This document shows positions 15,063 through 22,069 of a stretch of DNA of 44,879 nt, piece after piece. The stretch's first letter is position 1, and each line of letters opens with the position of its first letter. The stretch lies in the IMG/VR virus record IMGVR_UViG_3300033148_005555, positions 1-44,879 of that record. One strand, 5' to 3'. Source of the DNA: a virus. A program made the position numbers and the translations under genes. Below the pieces are notes generated by a model. It worked only from the letters and a program-made list of their open reading frames with translations, was not told where the DNA came from and ran no database searches.

Positions 15063-17636
15063 TCAGAACAGTTTTGAGCGCCTTGCATCCACAGTCTTAA
15101 CGCATGGGACTCCAGGGTCAACATCCCGATCATACACGCTGTACTTGAAGTCGCCCATCCGCAACGCCTTCGCCGCCCCGAACAGCTTACTCCCACAGCG
15201 CCCGCGGCATTCCGGGTCACCATCGGCGCACCGCAAACATCCGCTTGGAGGGCATTCCTTGACTTCGCGGAACGGCTTGCCCAAGCTGGTCCTAGTAAAC
15301 ATGGGAACTCGTTTGCCGTGGCACTGGTCGGACGTCATGTAAAGTGGATTCATACTTACGCCACGGCTGATCATGCCTCCCGTAACCGGGTCATACACCT
15401 TCTCGTACTCGTAACACAGCGCCATCGTGACCTTAGCCTTCTTGCACTCCGCCTGAAATCTGTCCAAGGCGTGCTTGCGATAGCTCAGGTCTATGGTGGT
15501 TTGGCTCCCCACTGTGTAGTTTAACACAGACTGTAGCTCATCGGCTGCGTCTCGGCCAAATCTGCCAGCTACTTTGTGGATTAGAGCACTCTTCCAGCTA
15601 TGAGCTACCTCCACGAACTTGAAGATGCAGTGGTTTGCGCCAGCTTTCGACAACTTCCAAATCAGCTCCACGATATCATCTACGGAAACGACTCCAGGTA
15701 CAATGGGGTTAATCTGAATGGACACGTAAATCCCCGCCTTGTGGAGTGATTCTACCTGATCAATCAGATCTGACAAGTCTGGAGCCCAAGGCGATAGCCT
15801 CCGCCAACGCTTCTCATCAGGGCAGTTGATCGACATCTGAGCGTAGCTGTACGGGTTGCGCCGCAATAAGTCGTATGCCCAGTCCGGGTAGATCATCCGT
15901 GACAGAAAGAAGATGGGAAGTCCGGCACCCACAAACACCTCAGCCGCCTGCTGTGTATTGTGGTAGATGTCTTCCAGCGGAAGGAATGGTTCCGTGAAAC
16001 TGCTGAAGTATCCGGCGGCAGCCGTTTTCATCTGTGATAGCGACTTCCTCACGAACTCTCCATAATTGCGTGGTACCGTCGTTATCCCTTGACCACGGTA
16101 TCCACGAGTCCCGGAATTGACGTAACAGTTGTGTACAAGCACCCCGTCTGCGCAGAAGTTCTCCGTATCAGTTTGAACGTCATACACAACTACGCTTCCA
16201 CGGACTACTTGCTTGCGGATGACCGTAGTATACCTTTCTGTTCCAGCACCTTCCGATCCCAAAGCTCTACTGGGTACCTGCGCTGAAAACGCTCGAACCG
16301 CTCCTTGCTCTGAAGAGAGAAATAACCTTTCACCTCTATAAACTTGTGCGAATCCGGGAGCCAAAAATCCGGTATGTACGTTTCGTCGCCCAGTACTAGC
16401 GTTACAGGTTCGTATTCCCAACGCAAACCCTCTTTGTCCAAGTATTCTGCCACCAATCGTTCCCACTCCGAACGCATGTGGATACCTTTGTACACACCGC
16501 GTTTGGATGAACGGTACCCCATTCTGCCCAAGCGCATGCGCTCGCTCATCTTCAGCTTCCACTTCAAAGACTTCGGCCGCCCCACCGCAGGATTCCGACG
16601 TTTCAAGAACGCCTCCCTCATTCGCGCACGAGTCTCCGGCGACCTTTTGATGCCCTTCAGTTTGCAGGCATTCTTGTTCCCTCTGGAAATCAAACTGCAA
16701 TGGATTCTGAAACAATCGTCGCAAAGTTTGCGGCGTCTGGGTATCGGGGAAGAGCACATACGGCAAGACCCCAGTGGCTTCTTCCCGCGCTGGTTTCCCA
16801 ACATGGCTTCGGATATCTCCTTCATACGAGATTTGTTGCACTGTCTGCAGTACTTGGCGTACTGAGTAGGTACCGGGCGAACACCACAAATTGCGCACAA
16901 AGGCATCACTGTAGGCGGTTCTGGCAAACCTTTGTTCCTGAACTCCATGCGCTGAGAACGCCGCCAATTTGAACAGTGTTCGCAATACAGCGCCCGATCC
17001 GACAACGTAGGACGCTCTTTGCAGATTCCGCAGATCCTTCTCAGTTCCAATAGTCTCGACCTCCTCTCCAATCTTTAGTTGCCCGGCAGGGACCCAACCT
17101 CTGATCCTAGAATATATCAGGTGGTCTGGCGTAAGCCTCAAACGGCGACCATCAGCCAGCTCCAGTACCAAAGTCCGTCTGACCACGCGGCTCAAGCAGC
17201 CCATAACCTTGGCCGGTCGCCAACCGCTAACATTACGGCCCCACACGGTATCGCCCACTCGCAAAGACTGTATCGGAACCCAACCATCTGGCGTAGCCAC
17301 ACGTGTACCCCCAACCATGCAAAACATGCAGCGAACTGGGCATGTTCCGCCGTAAGGCTGAGTAAGCACCGCCTCGGTTTCACAAGGTCTCGGCCTCACG
17401 TTGTTCGGCTCGTACTTGCCCTTGTACCATCCTTGAAGAGGCTTTGCATTATCGACAATTGTGTGAGGCGTCGGGTCTAAGTACACCTTCACTCGTTTCC
17501 GGTTCTCCGAGCCGCGCAGCATGGTAACATACCAATACTGGTACCGGAACCCAGTTTCCTCATCCAACTCTACTGGGCCTTCCGTTTGTCTTGGCTCAGT
17601 CCTCATGAAGTATTTGTATTTTGTGGTTTTTGGCAT
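15063..17636 (-). CDS. Radical SAM enzyme (SPL/COG1533-like) interrupted by an intein
   Basis: The 857-codon frame encodes a radical SAM enzyme of about 459 residues split by a 398-codon intein. The mature cluster motif CPVRCMF-C is formed only after splicing: the third cysteine is the first residue after the intein. The N-extein has 105 residues. The C-extein continues GTRGYRG, SSFTEPFLPLED, ISIQINPIVPGV-like strands and a Cys-rich end (CPPSGCLRCADGDPECRGRC) that may bind a second Fe-S cluster. It resembles the spore photoproduct lyase/DNA repair photolyase group. AAAGGAG precedes the ATG at 17636. Its neighbours suggest modification of DNA bases, but repair is possible. Confidence 0.8.
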   Translation of the reverse strand: MPKTTKYKYFMRTEPRQTEGPVELDEETGFRYQYWYVTMLRGSENRKRVKVYLDPTPHTIVDNAKPLQGWYKGKYEPNNVRPRPCETEAVLTQPYGGTCPVRCMFCMVGGTRVATPDGWVPIQSLRVGDTVWGRNVSGWRPAKVMGCLSRVVRRTLVLELADGRRLRLTPDHLIYSRIRGWVPAGQLKIGEEVETIGTEKDLRNLQRASYVVGSGAVLRTLFKLAAFSAHGVQEQRFARTAYSDAFVRNLWCSPGTYSVRQVLQTVQQISYEGDIRSHVGKPAREEATGVLPYVLFPDTQTPQTLRRLFQNPLQFDFQREQECLQTEGHQKVAGDSCANEGGVLETSESCGGAAEVFEVEAEDERAHALGQNGVPFIQTRCVQRYPHAFGVGTIGGRILGQRGFALGIRTCNASTGRRNVHTGFLAPGFAQVYRGERLFLSSEQGAVRAFSAQVPSRALGSEGAGTERYTTVIRKQVVRGSVVVYDVQTDTENFCADGVLVHNCYVNSGTRGYRGQGITTVPRNYGEFVRKSLSQMKTAAAGYFSSFTEPFLPLEDIYHNTQQAAEVFVGAGLPIFFLSRMIYPDWAYDLLRRNPYSYAQMSINCPDEKRWRRLSPWAPDLSDLIDQVESLHKAGIYVSIQINPIVPGVVSVDDIVELIWKLSKAGANHCIFKFVEVAHSWKSALIHKVAGRFGRDAADELQSVLNYTVGSQTTIDLSYRKHALDRFQAECKKAKVTMALCYEYEKVYDPVTGGMISRGVSMNPLYMTSDQCHGKRVPMFTRTSLGKPFREVKECPPSGCLRCADGDPECRGRCGSKLFGAAKALRMGDFKYSVYDRDVDPGVPCVKTVDARRSKLF
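16205..17050 (-). CDS. Homing endonuclease nested out of frame inside the intein
   Basis: A 281-residue protein read in the +1 frame relative to the intein, wholly inside it. Three CxxC-x12-15-CxxC zinc units (CGICKERP...CEHC, CAICGVRP...CRQC, CRMCSSP...CDDC) fill the N-terminal 110 residues. NUMOD3-like basic repeats follow (GIKRSPETRARMREAF, SLKWKLKMSERMRLGR). The end is a PD-(D/E)XK nuclease domain (SEWERLVAEYL, YIPDFWLPD, FIEVKG). Such enzymes spread introns and inteins by cutting empty alleles. The start is the TTG at 17050, nine bases after an AGGAGG site. This frame, not the intein frame, carries the protein-like signal. Confidence 0.85.
   Translation of the reverse strand: MELRRICGICKERPTLSDRALYCEHCSNWRRSQRMEFRNKGLPEPPTVMPLCAICGVRPVPTQYAKYCRQCNKSRMKEISEAMLGNQRGKKPLGSCRMCSSPIPRRRKLCDDCFRIHCSLISRGNKNACKLKGIKRSPETRARMREAFLKRRNPAVGRPKSLKWKLKMSERMRLGRMGYRSSKRGVYKGIHMRSEWERLVAEYLDKEGLRWEYEPVTLVLGDETYIPDFWLPDSHKFIEVKGYFSLQSKERFERFQRRYPVELWDRKVLEQKGILRSSASK
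17059..17065 (-). promoter_or_regulatory. Internal Shine-Dalgarno AGGAGGT for the nested endonuclease
   Basis: A seven-base perfect anti-16S match inside intein coding sequence (it encodes part of GEEVE in the intein frame). Nine bases separate AGGAGG from the TTG at 17050. This supports independent initiation of the nested gene rather than frameshifting. Confidence 0.75.
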
Positions 17637-17655
17637 TGTTAACTCCTTTGGAATC

Positions 17656-18702
17656 CTACCAAATCATCCTAACCTTCGCACGACGCTGCGACTCCTCCAA
17701 GGCTCTCAAGTATTTCGGAACCACCTCTTGCGGGCTATGGCTCCCCAATGTCCTCTGGTACCCATCTAAAAGCTGAGACCGCAAAGAGTTGGCGTAATCG
17801 GGATCTTCGTAGCAATGCTTCAACAGCTTGGCCAACTCTACCGCGTTTCCAACAACAATGCAATTGACCCCGGGAATCATCTCATCGTCAGGTAGAATCC
17901 AGTCACGGTGGATCACCAAAATGCAACCTGCGTCCATCGCCTCCAAAAACGTGTATTGGGTTCCACCGCCATCGTCCCTGATCTTAGACATGTCTACCGA
18001 GATTTTGTATGAGGAACAAATCTTCACACCTTCTTCCAATCTGGGAGGGAAATTCCCGGAACTCTGCTGGTACTCTGGGTACTTGGGAATAAGTACACGC
18101 TTGCTCCAAAGCCGCTGGTCGAAACCGCGAATATGAATCCGTGCCGCGTCTGGAAGCAAACGATTTGCATCCAATAAAATGTATGTTCGTTTGTCTGAAT
18201 CGACTCGTGCTGTGGAAACCGCCAAGTGGGGCCTTGTACGGAGATCACTAACTCTCTTGTTAAATGGGACATATGGATGAGGGACTATTGTGGAAGCCGG
18301 GAGGATTCTCTTCATAGCCTTTCGAATCCCAATAACCCGGCTAATGTACTTTTCCACAATCGTGCGCGCAGTCCGGGAGGACTTTAACTCCTCAGGATCA
18401 TGGATCACCAAAGCAGCCCCAGCACGAATAAGATTCAGAACTCTGGGCCACATCCGGGCGTGTACCGCTGTTATCAAACTCCATGTTGGATTCTCAGATA
18501 TAATTTGGACAGCGTGATCAAGACTGACTACGGACGCAGCCACGCCAAAGAACTTTGTTGGCCGCCCATCAGTCTTGGATTGCGGGCGTACCAAGTACAG
18601 TGCTGCTCCGTTCCCAAACGACCTAGCCAGGTGAGCTGTGTACGTCGACCAACCGCCTTTCAGGTTCGAGGGGCTCACATAGAATAAATTCACTCCAGGC
18701 AT
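17656..18702 (-). CDS. GT-B glycosyltransferase (GT4-like)
   Basis: A 348-residue glycosyltransferase of the GT-B fold. The N-terminal domain has NLFYVSPSNLKGGWSTYTAH, the usual Gly-rich entry loop. The C-terminal nucleotide-sugar site is GGGTQYTFLEAMDAGCILV, then NCIVVGNAVELAKLL, matching the E(x7)E-type region of group 1 transferases. It lies between the pyrophosphorylase-like gene (nine bases upstream) and the radical SAM gene. No surface-polysaccharide genes are nearby, so transfer of a sugar to modified DNA bases is a reasonable inference. Glycosylation of a virion or host molecule is an alternative. Confidence 0.75.
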   Translation of the reverse strand: MPGVNLFYVSPSNLKGGWSTYTAHLARSFGNGAALYLVRPQSKTDGRPTKFFGVAASVVSLDHAVQIISENPTWSLITAVHARMWPRVLNLIRAGAALVIHDPEELKSSRTARTIVEKYISRVIGIRKAMKRILPASTIVPHPYVPFNKRVSDLRTRPHLAVSTARVDSDKRTYILLDANRLLPDAARIHIRGFDQRLWSKRVLIPKYPEYQQSSGNFPPRLEEGVKICSSYKISVDMSKIRDDGGGTQYTFLEAMDAGCILVIHRDWILPDDEMIPGVNCIVVGNAVELAKLLKHCYEDPDYANSLRSQLLDGYQRTLGSHSPQEVVPKYLRALEESQRRAKVRMIW

Positions 18703-18711
18703 CCCAACCGT

Positions 18712-19641
18712 CTACCAACCATACAATGAGTACTTGTACCGAGATCGCAAATTTCCTTCACCCAACTTCGCTCTGAGGTATTTGTCAGTCTCGCAAAGGC
18801 TGTGCTCGATGTCCCGCAGCTCCAGCTTCGGAACCCAGGCAGGGAGCGCGCGGCGAGACAGCGAAAGCAAGTGCCGCATCTCCACCAGAGCGAGGTCATC
18901 TTGAAGACTCCGTTTCACGGGAACCCCCGCCAAGCGGTTCAACCCGCGTTTTGCGCCTGGGCCCGCATTCGCCCAAGTGTTTATGTCCTTCGCGTTACAC
19001 AAGTATCGTGTATGGCGAAGGTCCGTTGCTACCTCGTAAGCCAAGAATCCACCCCATCCCTCGAATCCCATCAGATATTCCGTCCAACCTTGTATGGTGT
19101 CCGGCCCGTCTTTCCCAAACTTCACGCCACAATCGCGCTGAAACTGTCGATACAGCGGATCGAGGACACCGAACACGGTGTAATGCACCTTGGGGACGAA
19201 GCCCTTGCCGAATTTGTGCCCCGTATCGCCACGTAGCATGTACGCGCCGGTGTAGACCTTCAGCCCACGTGCCCTACGCGATTCCAGGACATCGTAGACT
19301 TCACGAGGGTCCCAACGGTGAGGAAGCGTTGTTTCATCGAATAATTCATACAGAGTTGGAGGCCAGTTTATCTGGCGGGCAATACAGAGGAGAAACCACA
19401 AATTACGGTGATGGTGCCAGCGCTCGCGTATGTTTTCCCGAATCCAAATGGTTACGCGATCCAGTTCCCGGAACACATTACAGAAGCGGTAGTCCCGCAG
19501 AATGGGGTCACACGTCCATTCAGCCTGAGGTCGTTTCTCCACAAACCTGCGTATGTAAATGCGGTGGCGCTCACGTATCCAATACCACAAAGGAGCTGGA
19601 TCCAACCGCCTCGGCTTCAGATCGCTCGTGTTCTTATTCAT
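18712..19641 (-). CDS. Alpha-glutamyl/putrescinyl-thymine pyrophosphorylase-like protein
   Basis: A 309-residue helical protein. The diagnostic stretch is DYRFCNVFRELDRVTIWI at about residues 45-62, followed by LYELFDE and GKVHYTVFG-like segments. This matches what I recall of the aGPT-PPlase/5-hmdU-kinase helical family. Those enzymes act on pyrophosphorylated 5-hydroxymethyl-dU in DNA and replace PPi with an amine or amino acid. No P-loop is present, so it is not the kinase itself. The ATG at 19641 is chosen because it is preceded by a TGTATAATTG box. It is the first gene of the leftward modification operon. Confidence 0.65.
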   Translation of the reverse strand: MNKNTSDLKPRRLDPAPLWYWIRERHRIYIRRFVEKRPQAEWTCDPILRDYRFCNVFRELDRVTIWIRENIRERWHHHRNLWFLLCIARQINWPPTLYELFDETTLPHRWDPREVYDVLESRRARGLKVYTGAYMLRGDTGHKFGKGFVPKVHYTVFGVLDPLYRQFQRDCGVKFGKDGPDTIQGWTEYLMGFEGWGGFLAYEVATDLRHTRYLCNAKDINTWANAGPGAKRGLNRLAGVPVKRSLQDDLALVEMRHLLSLSRRALPAWVPKLELRDIEHSLCETDKYLRAKLGEGNLRSRYKYSLYGW

Positions 19642-19652
19642 CACTATCATTC

Positions 19653-19662
19653 CAATTATACA
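19653..19662 (-). promoter_or_regulatory. TGTATAATAG-like box (TGTATAATTG) of the modification operon
   Basis: A leftward box eleven bases from the ATG at 19641, on the left edge of the divergent region. It would start the pyrophosphorylase, glycosyltransferase, radical SAM and PLP genes. Confidence 0.55.
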
Positions 19663-19797
19663 AGGAATCAACATGGAAAGTAAACACGAGGCCGGTTCTA
19701 GCCAATCAACCCCCAAGTTAACCCCCAACTCAACCACGAACCCAGCCAATTCCCAAGTCAAGCCCCAAGCGCAGGCCAGTTAATTTCACCCGGTTGC

Positions 19798-19838
19798 GGG
19801 GAGGAAAGGGGATGGTTTAAGGGGTATAGAGGGGTGGG
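19798..19838 (+). other. Putative G-quadruplex motif
   Basis: Four GGGG tracts (19798, 19808, 19821, 19831) separated by 6, 9 and 6 bases, with a further GGG at 19836. The tracts lie on the plus strand. Such a motif is rare by chance and lies in the middle of the divergent region. Confidence 0.5.
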
Positions 19839-19971
19839 TAACTGGTATAGTTAAACCCCGCACCCGGTGCCCGTTGTGCCCTTAGACCCGACTAGACCCG
19901 CCCGCTAGCGCACCCGGCGCTCTCGGCACCCGGGTGCACGGTTAGCCGATTGGTACTTTACTCGCTCCGTT

Positions 19972-20001
19972 GAAAGAATTTTAAAAACCGAAAATTCTTT
20001 C
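19972..20001. repeat. Inverted repeat, 11-bp arms
   Basis: GAAAGAATTTT at 19972-19982 is an exact inverted match to AAAATTCTTTC at 19991-20001, with an 8-base spacer. It may be an operator, or a stem-loop at an origin. It has no U-run, so it does not look like a terminator. Confidence 0.55.
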
Positions 20002-20083
20002 CGCAAATGGGCTGGTCCAATTCACCCAACTCGGGCCGTAAATACAGCCCAATCTTCCACGAAAGCACGAAAGCGGCGAAAGG

Positions 20084-20093
20084 TGTATAATAG
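20084..20093 (+). promoter_or_regulatory. TGTATAATAG box of the replication operon
   Basis: A perfect TGTATAATAG copy reading rightward, 33 bases before the ATG at 20127. There is no TTGACA-like -35 at the right distance. It opens the replication gene set. Confidence 0.6.
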
Positions 20094-20126
20094 AAACCGT
20101 GGATCGCTTATCGCGGAGGATCAATC

Positions 20127-20579
20127 ATGAACGACATTGGACAATTGGAGAGATATCTGCGTCATTACATTTCCCAAATACGCCGGATAGTGTCCAAGGC
20201 CGATGGCGTCCCTTCCAATCACGTTTTCCTTCCATTGAAGAATGGAGACGCACTGTCCATGCTAAATTGGGCGGTTTGGGCGAAGCGCTACAACATACCA
20301 CTCCCACGCGTCGTCGCCATTGTCCGTCGACCCTACACGAAGCGACGCGGTTGGAGGGCGGGACTTCTTGGCGCTCCAATACGCGCACTTACAGGCCCCG
20401 GAGCAAGGCGCAGGGTCGCCGAACACGCCAATCCAAAACCGCCCGACTCGATCACGCTCCCACTGGGAAGGTTACGTGCTCGGTCTCCTGACCAGTATGC
20501 CCGGCTAGCCGAGCAGCGCCGCATACAGATGTGGGCATACCAGCGCAACTTGCGATTGAGGGCGATCCCGCAACCATGA
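20127..20579 (+). CDS. Hypothetical basic protein
   Basis: A 150-residue protein of unknown function and the first gene of the rightward replication operon. The N-terminal 60 residues look folded (IGQLERYLRHYISQIRR). The rest is Arg/Pro-rich and probably nucleic-acid binding or disordered. GGAGGATC lies before the ATG at 20127. The gene ends in an ATGA overlap with the helicase gene, so a helicase-loader or accessory role is conceivable but unproven. Confidence 0.55.
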   Translation: MNDIGQLERYLRHYISQIRRIVSKADGVPSNHVFLPLKNGDALSMLNWAVWAKRYNIPLPRVVAIVRRPYTKRRGWRAGLLGAPIRALTGPGARRRVAEHANPKPPDSITLPLGRLRARSPDQYARLAEQRRIQMWAYQRNLRLRAIPQP

Positions 20580-21946
20580 TCAAGGCTGGCTTCTGGAAAA
20601 GCGCGAACTACCAAGACTACTTGCTTGCGCTCCTTACACGCGACGCCAAGGCATGTATCGAGTGCGGCCGGTGGCTGACAGGGAAGGACTTTGAGCCCAT
20701 CCCAAACGTGCCGGATGGGCGGGAACGGTTCATCACTGGAACCGTAGTGTTGGAGTTCTTTCAGCAATACCGCAAACCAATCAAGGATCTCCTGGAGTCC
20801 CAGCTACGTGCGTACATGGAGAGCTTGAACCTCACTCCTCGTGTTCAACACTCCACACTTAGCTACGCCAAGCGGATTCAATCCCTCAAAGTACCACATC
20901 CCAAGGCAATCATTGACCGCATCGTCGAATACAAAGTTGAGCGGCACCGTACCCGACTTCTACGACAGTTGGCCGATCTCCACGGAGCGGGAAGGCTAAC
21001 CGACAAGGATTGGGAACAAGCGTTCCGCGATGGGCTACGAAGGCCATCAAAGCCCAAGTCATTGGATTTCTTCAGCGATGAGTCAGTAGCCGCCCGCATT
21101 CGCCGCCGTTCCCAAACTCGTTTTCGCTCCGCACCTTGCTTCCTAATCGATCCGCTTGACCAACTGGTACAAGGGATTCGGTCCGGGCAGATTGGTTTGG
21201 TGATTGCCCCCACGAAGCGTGGTAAGAGCCTTTTCTTGATATGGGTCAGCGCCGCGTATGTGGTTCAGGGGCTAAATGTCCTCCACTTCACTTTGGAAGA
21301 TCCCAAACCAGATGTGGAGGATCGCTTCGACTCCGCCATAACCGGAATCCCAATCCATGAATTATCAGATTCATCCAAGTTCCAACGGCGATGGAAGCTC
21401 AGGAAGCGTCTGTATCGGTCCCAATTGAAGGTCATCGATGGAACCGACCAGTCACTCAGTGTGGCAGATATCGAGAGTGAGTATTTGGCTCAACGGGAGG
21501 AGGGATTCTTTGCCGATGCGCTGGTAATCGATTACGACGATGAGATAGCACCTGCGCGCCGTCTGAACAAGCGAAACGAGGAGCTGGATCAGATATACAG
21601 AGACCTCCGCCGCCTTGCGTCGAAGTACGACCTGATCGTTTGGACTGCTGCCCAAACCCAACGCGGGACCGAAGACCTGAAGATACTTCAAGGCAGCCGT
21701 GTGGCCGATGCGATTGGGAAAGTACGGAAGTGTACGATGGCATTAGGGCTGGGCAAGAGCGATTGGGACGTAGAGGATTCCATTTACATTTGGGTGGCTG
21801 CGCATAAGTTCGACCGTATGAACTGCGGGTGCGACATCGTAGGCGACAAGTCACGCATGGTGATCTACGACCCGGTTGCGACTGAACGAGAAGCTAGGAA
21901 CAATAGCGGAAGCTCAACACCGGATTTGGATGGTATGGAGTTTTAG
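20576..21946 (+). CDS. DnaB-like replicative DNA helicase
   Basis: A 456-residue helicase of the RecA-fold DnaB/gp41 type, which unwinds DNA ahead of the replication fork using NTP. Walker A is APTKRGKSLF (about residue 211), with a Lys-Arg in place of the usual glycines. Walker B is ALVIDYDDEI (about residue 315). The later WTAAQTQRG matches motif H3. The N-terminal 190 residues are helical and contain a CIEC pair. The start at 20576 overlaps the previous stop. The primase follows after a structured 120-base gap, as expected for a helicase-primase pair. Confidence 0.8.
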   Translation: MIKAGFWKSANYQDYLLALLTRDAKACIECGRWLTGKDFEPIPNVPDGRERFITGTVVLEFFQQYRKPIKDLLESQLRAYMESLNLTPRVQHSTLSYAKRIQSLKVPHPKAIIDRIVEYKVERHRTRLLRQLADLHGAGRLTDKDWEQAFRDGLRRPSKPKSLDFFSDESVAARIRRRSQTRFRSAPCFLIDPLDQLVQGIRSGQIGLVIAPTKRGKSLFLIWVSAAYVVQGLNVLHFTLEDPKPDVEDRFDSAITGIPIHELSDSSKFQRRWKLRKRLYRSQLKVIDGTDQSLSVADIESEYLAQREEGFFADALVIDYDDEIAPARRLNKRNEELDQIYRDLRRLASKYDLIVWTAAQTQRGTEDLKILQGSRVADAIGKVRKCTMALGLGKSDWDVEDSIYIWVAAHKFDRMNCGCDIVGDKSRMVIYDPVATEREARNNSGSSTPDLDGMEF

Positions 21947-21957
21947 CCGAACTTGGG

Positions 21958-22044
21958 AAATCTCAGGTCTAAGCCATTCCTAAATCCGCCCGTGGGTAAA
22001 ACTACATCGGCAAGGCGTAAGATGGCTTAGAGCTGACGAGATTT
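21958..22044 (+). other. Long imperfect stem-loop between helicase and primase
   Basis: Two arms pair over about 19 bp. AAATCTC (21958-21964) pairs with GAGATTT (22038-22044), and TCTAAGCCAT (21968-21977) pairs with ATGGCTTAGA (22022-22031), with small bulges between. The loop of 44 bases contains further short stems. It fills most of the gap before the primase gene, which has a GTG start and no clear Shine-Dalgarno sequence. A leader RNA controlling the primase, or a replication structure, is possible. Confidence 0.5.
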
Positions 22045-22069
22045 GCCGGGATTGGTGTTTTAGAACGAC

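Larger units (their letters stand above)
16128..17321 (-). other. Intein with splicing blocks A, B, F and G
   Basis: Codons 106-503 of the radical SAM frame. Block A is CMVGGTRVATPDG, then VGDTVWG. Block B is LTPDHLIYS. Block F is VVVYDVQTDTENFCADG and block G is GVLVHN followed by Cys+1. Cys1, the TxxH histidine, the penultimate His, the terminal Asn and Cys+1 are all present, so splicing should work. The splicing parts total about 100 residues at the N side and 35 at the C side. The roughly 260 codons between them show no LAGLIDADG, HNH or other endonuclease motif in this frame. They look like an out-of-frame reading of the nested gene. Confidence 0.9.
19663..20083. other. Divergent non-coding region; candidate control or origin region
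   Basis: About 420 bases without a convincing gene, between leftward modification genes and rightward replication genes. The left part is rich in short C-runs (CCCAAGT, CCCCAA). Then come a G-quadruplex motif (19798-19838), a GC-rich part with several CACCCGG words (19860-19945), and a perfect 11-bp inverted repeat (19972-20001) in AT-rich sequence. This mix of features suits a promoter hub or replication origin. I see no iteron array or known origin sequence. Confidence 0.45.

Noticed and set aside
16300-17000. Middle of the intein frame as a real in-frame endonuclease domain
   Set aside because: It has no LAGLIDADG, HNH or GIY-YIG motif and looks like a shadow of the +1 frame, where the endonuclease motifs are.
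18712-19641. 5-hydroxymethyl-dU DNA kinase
   Set aside because: The helical signature fits, but no Walker A P-loop is present, so the pyrophosphorylase-like class fits better.
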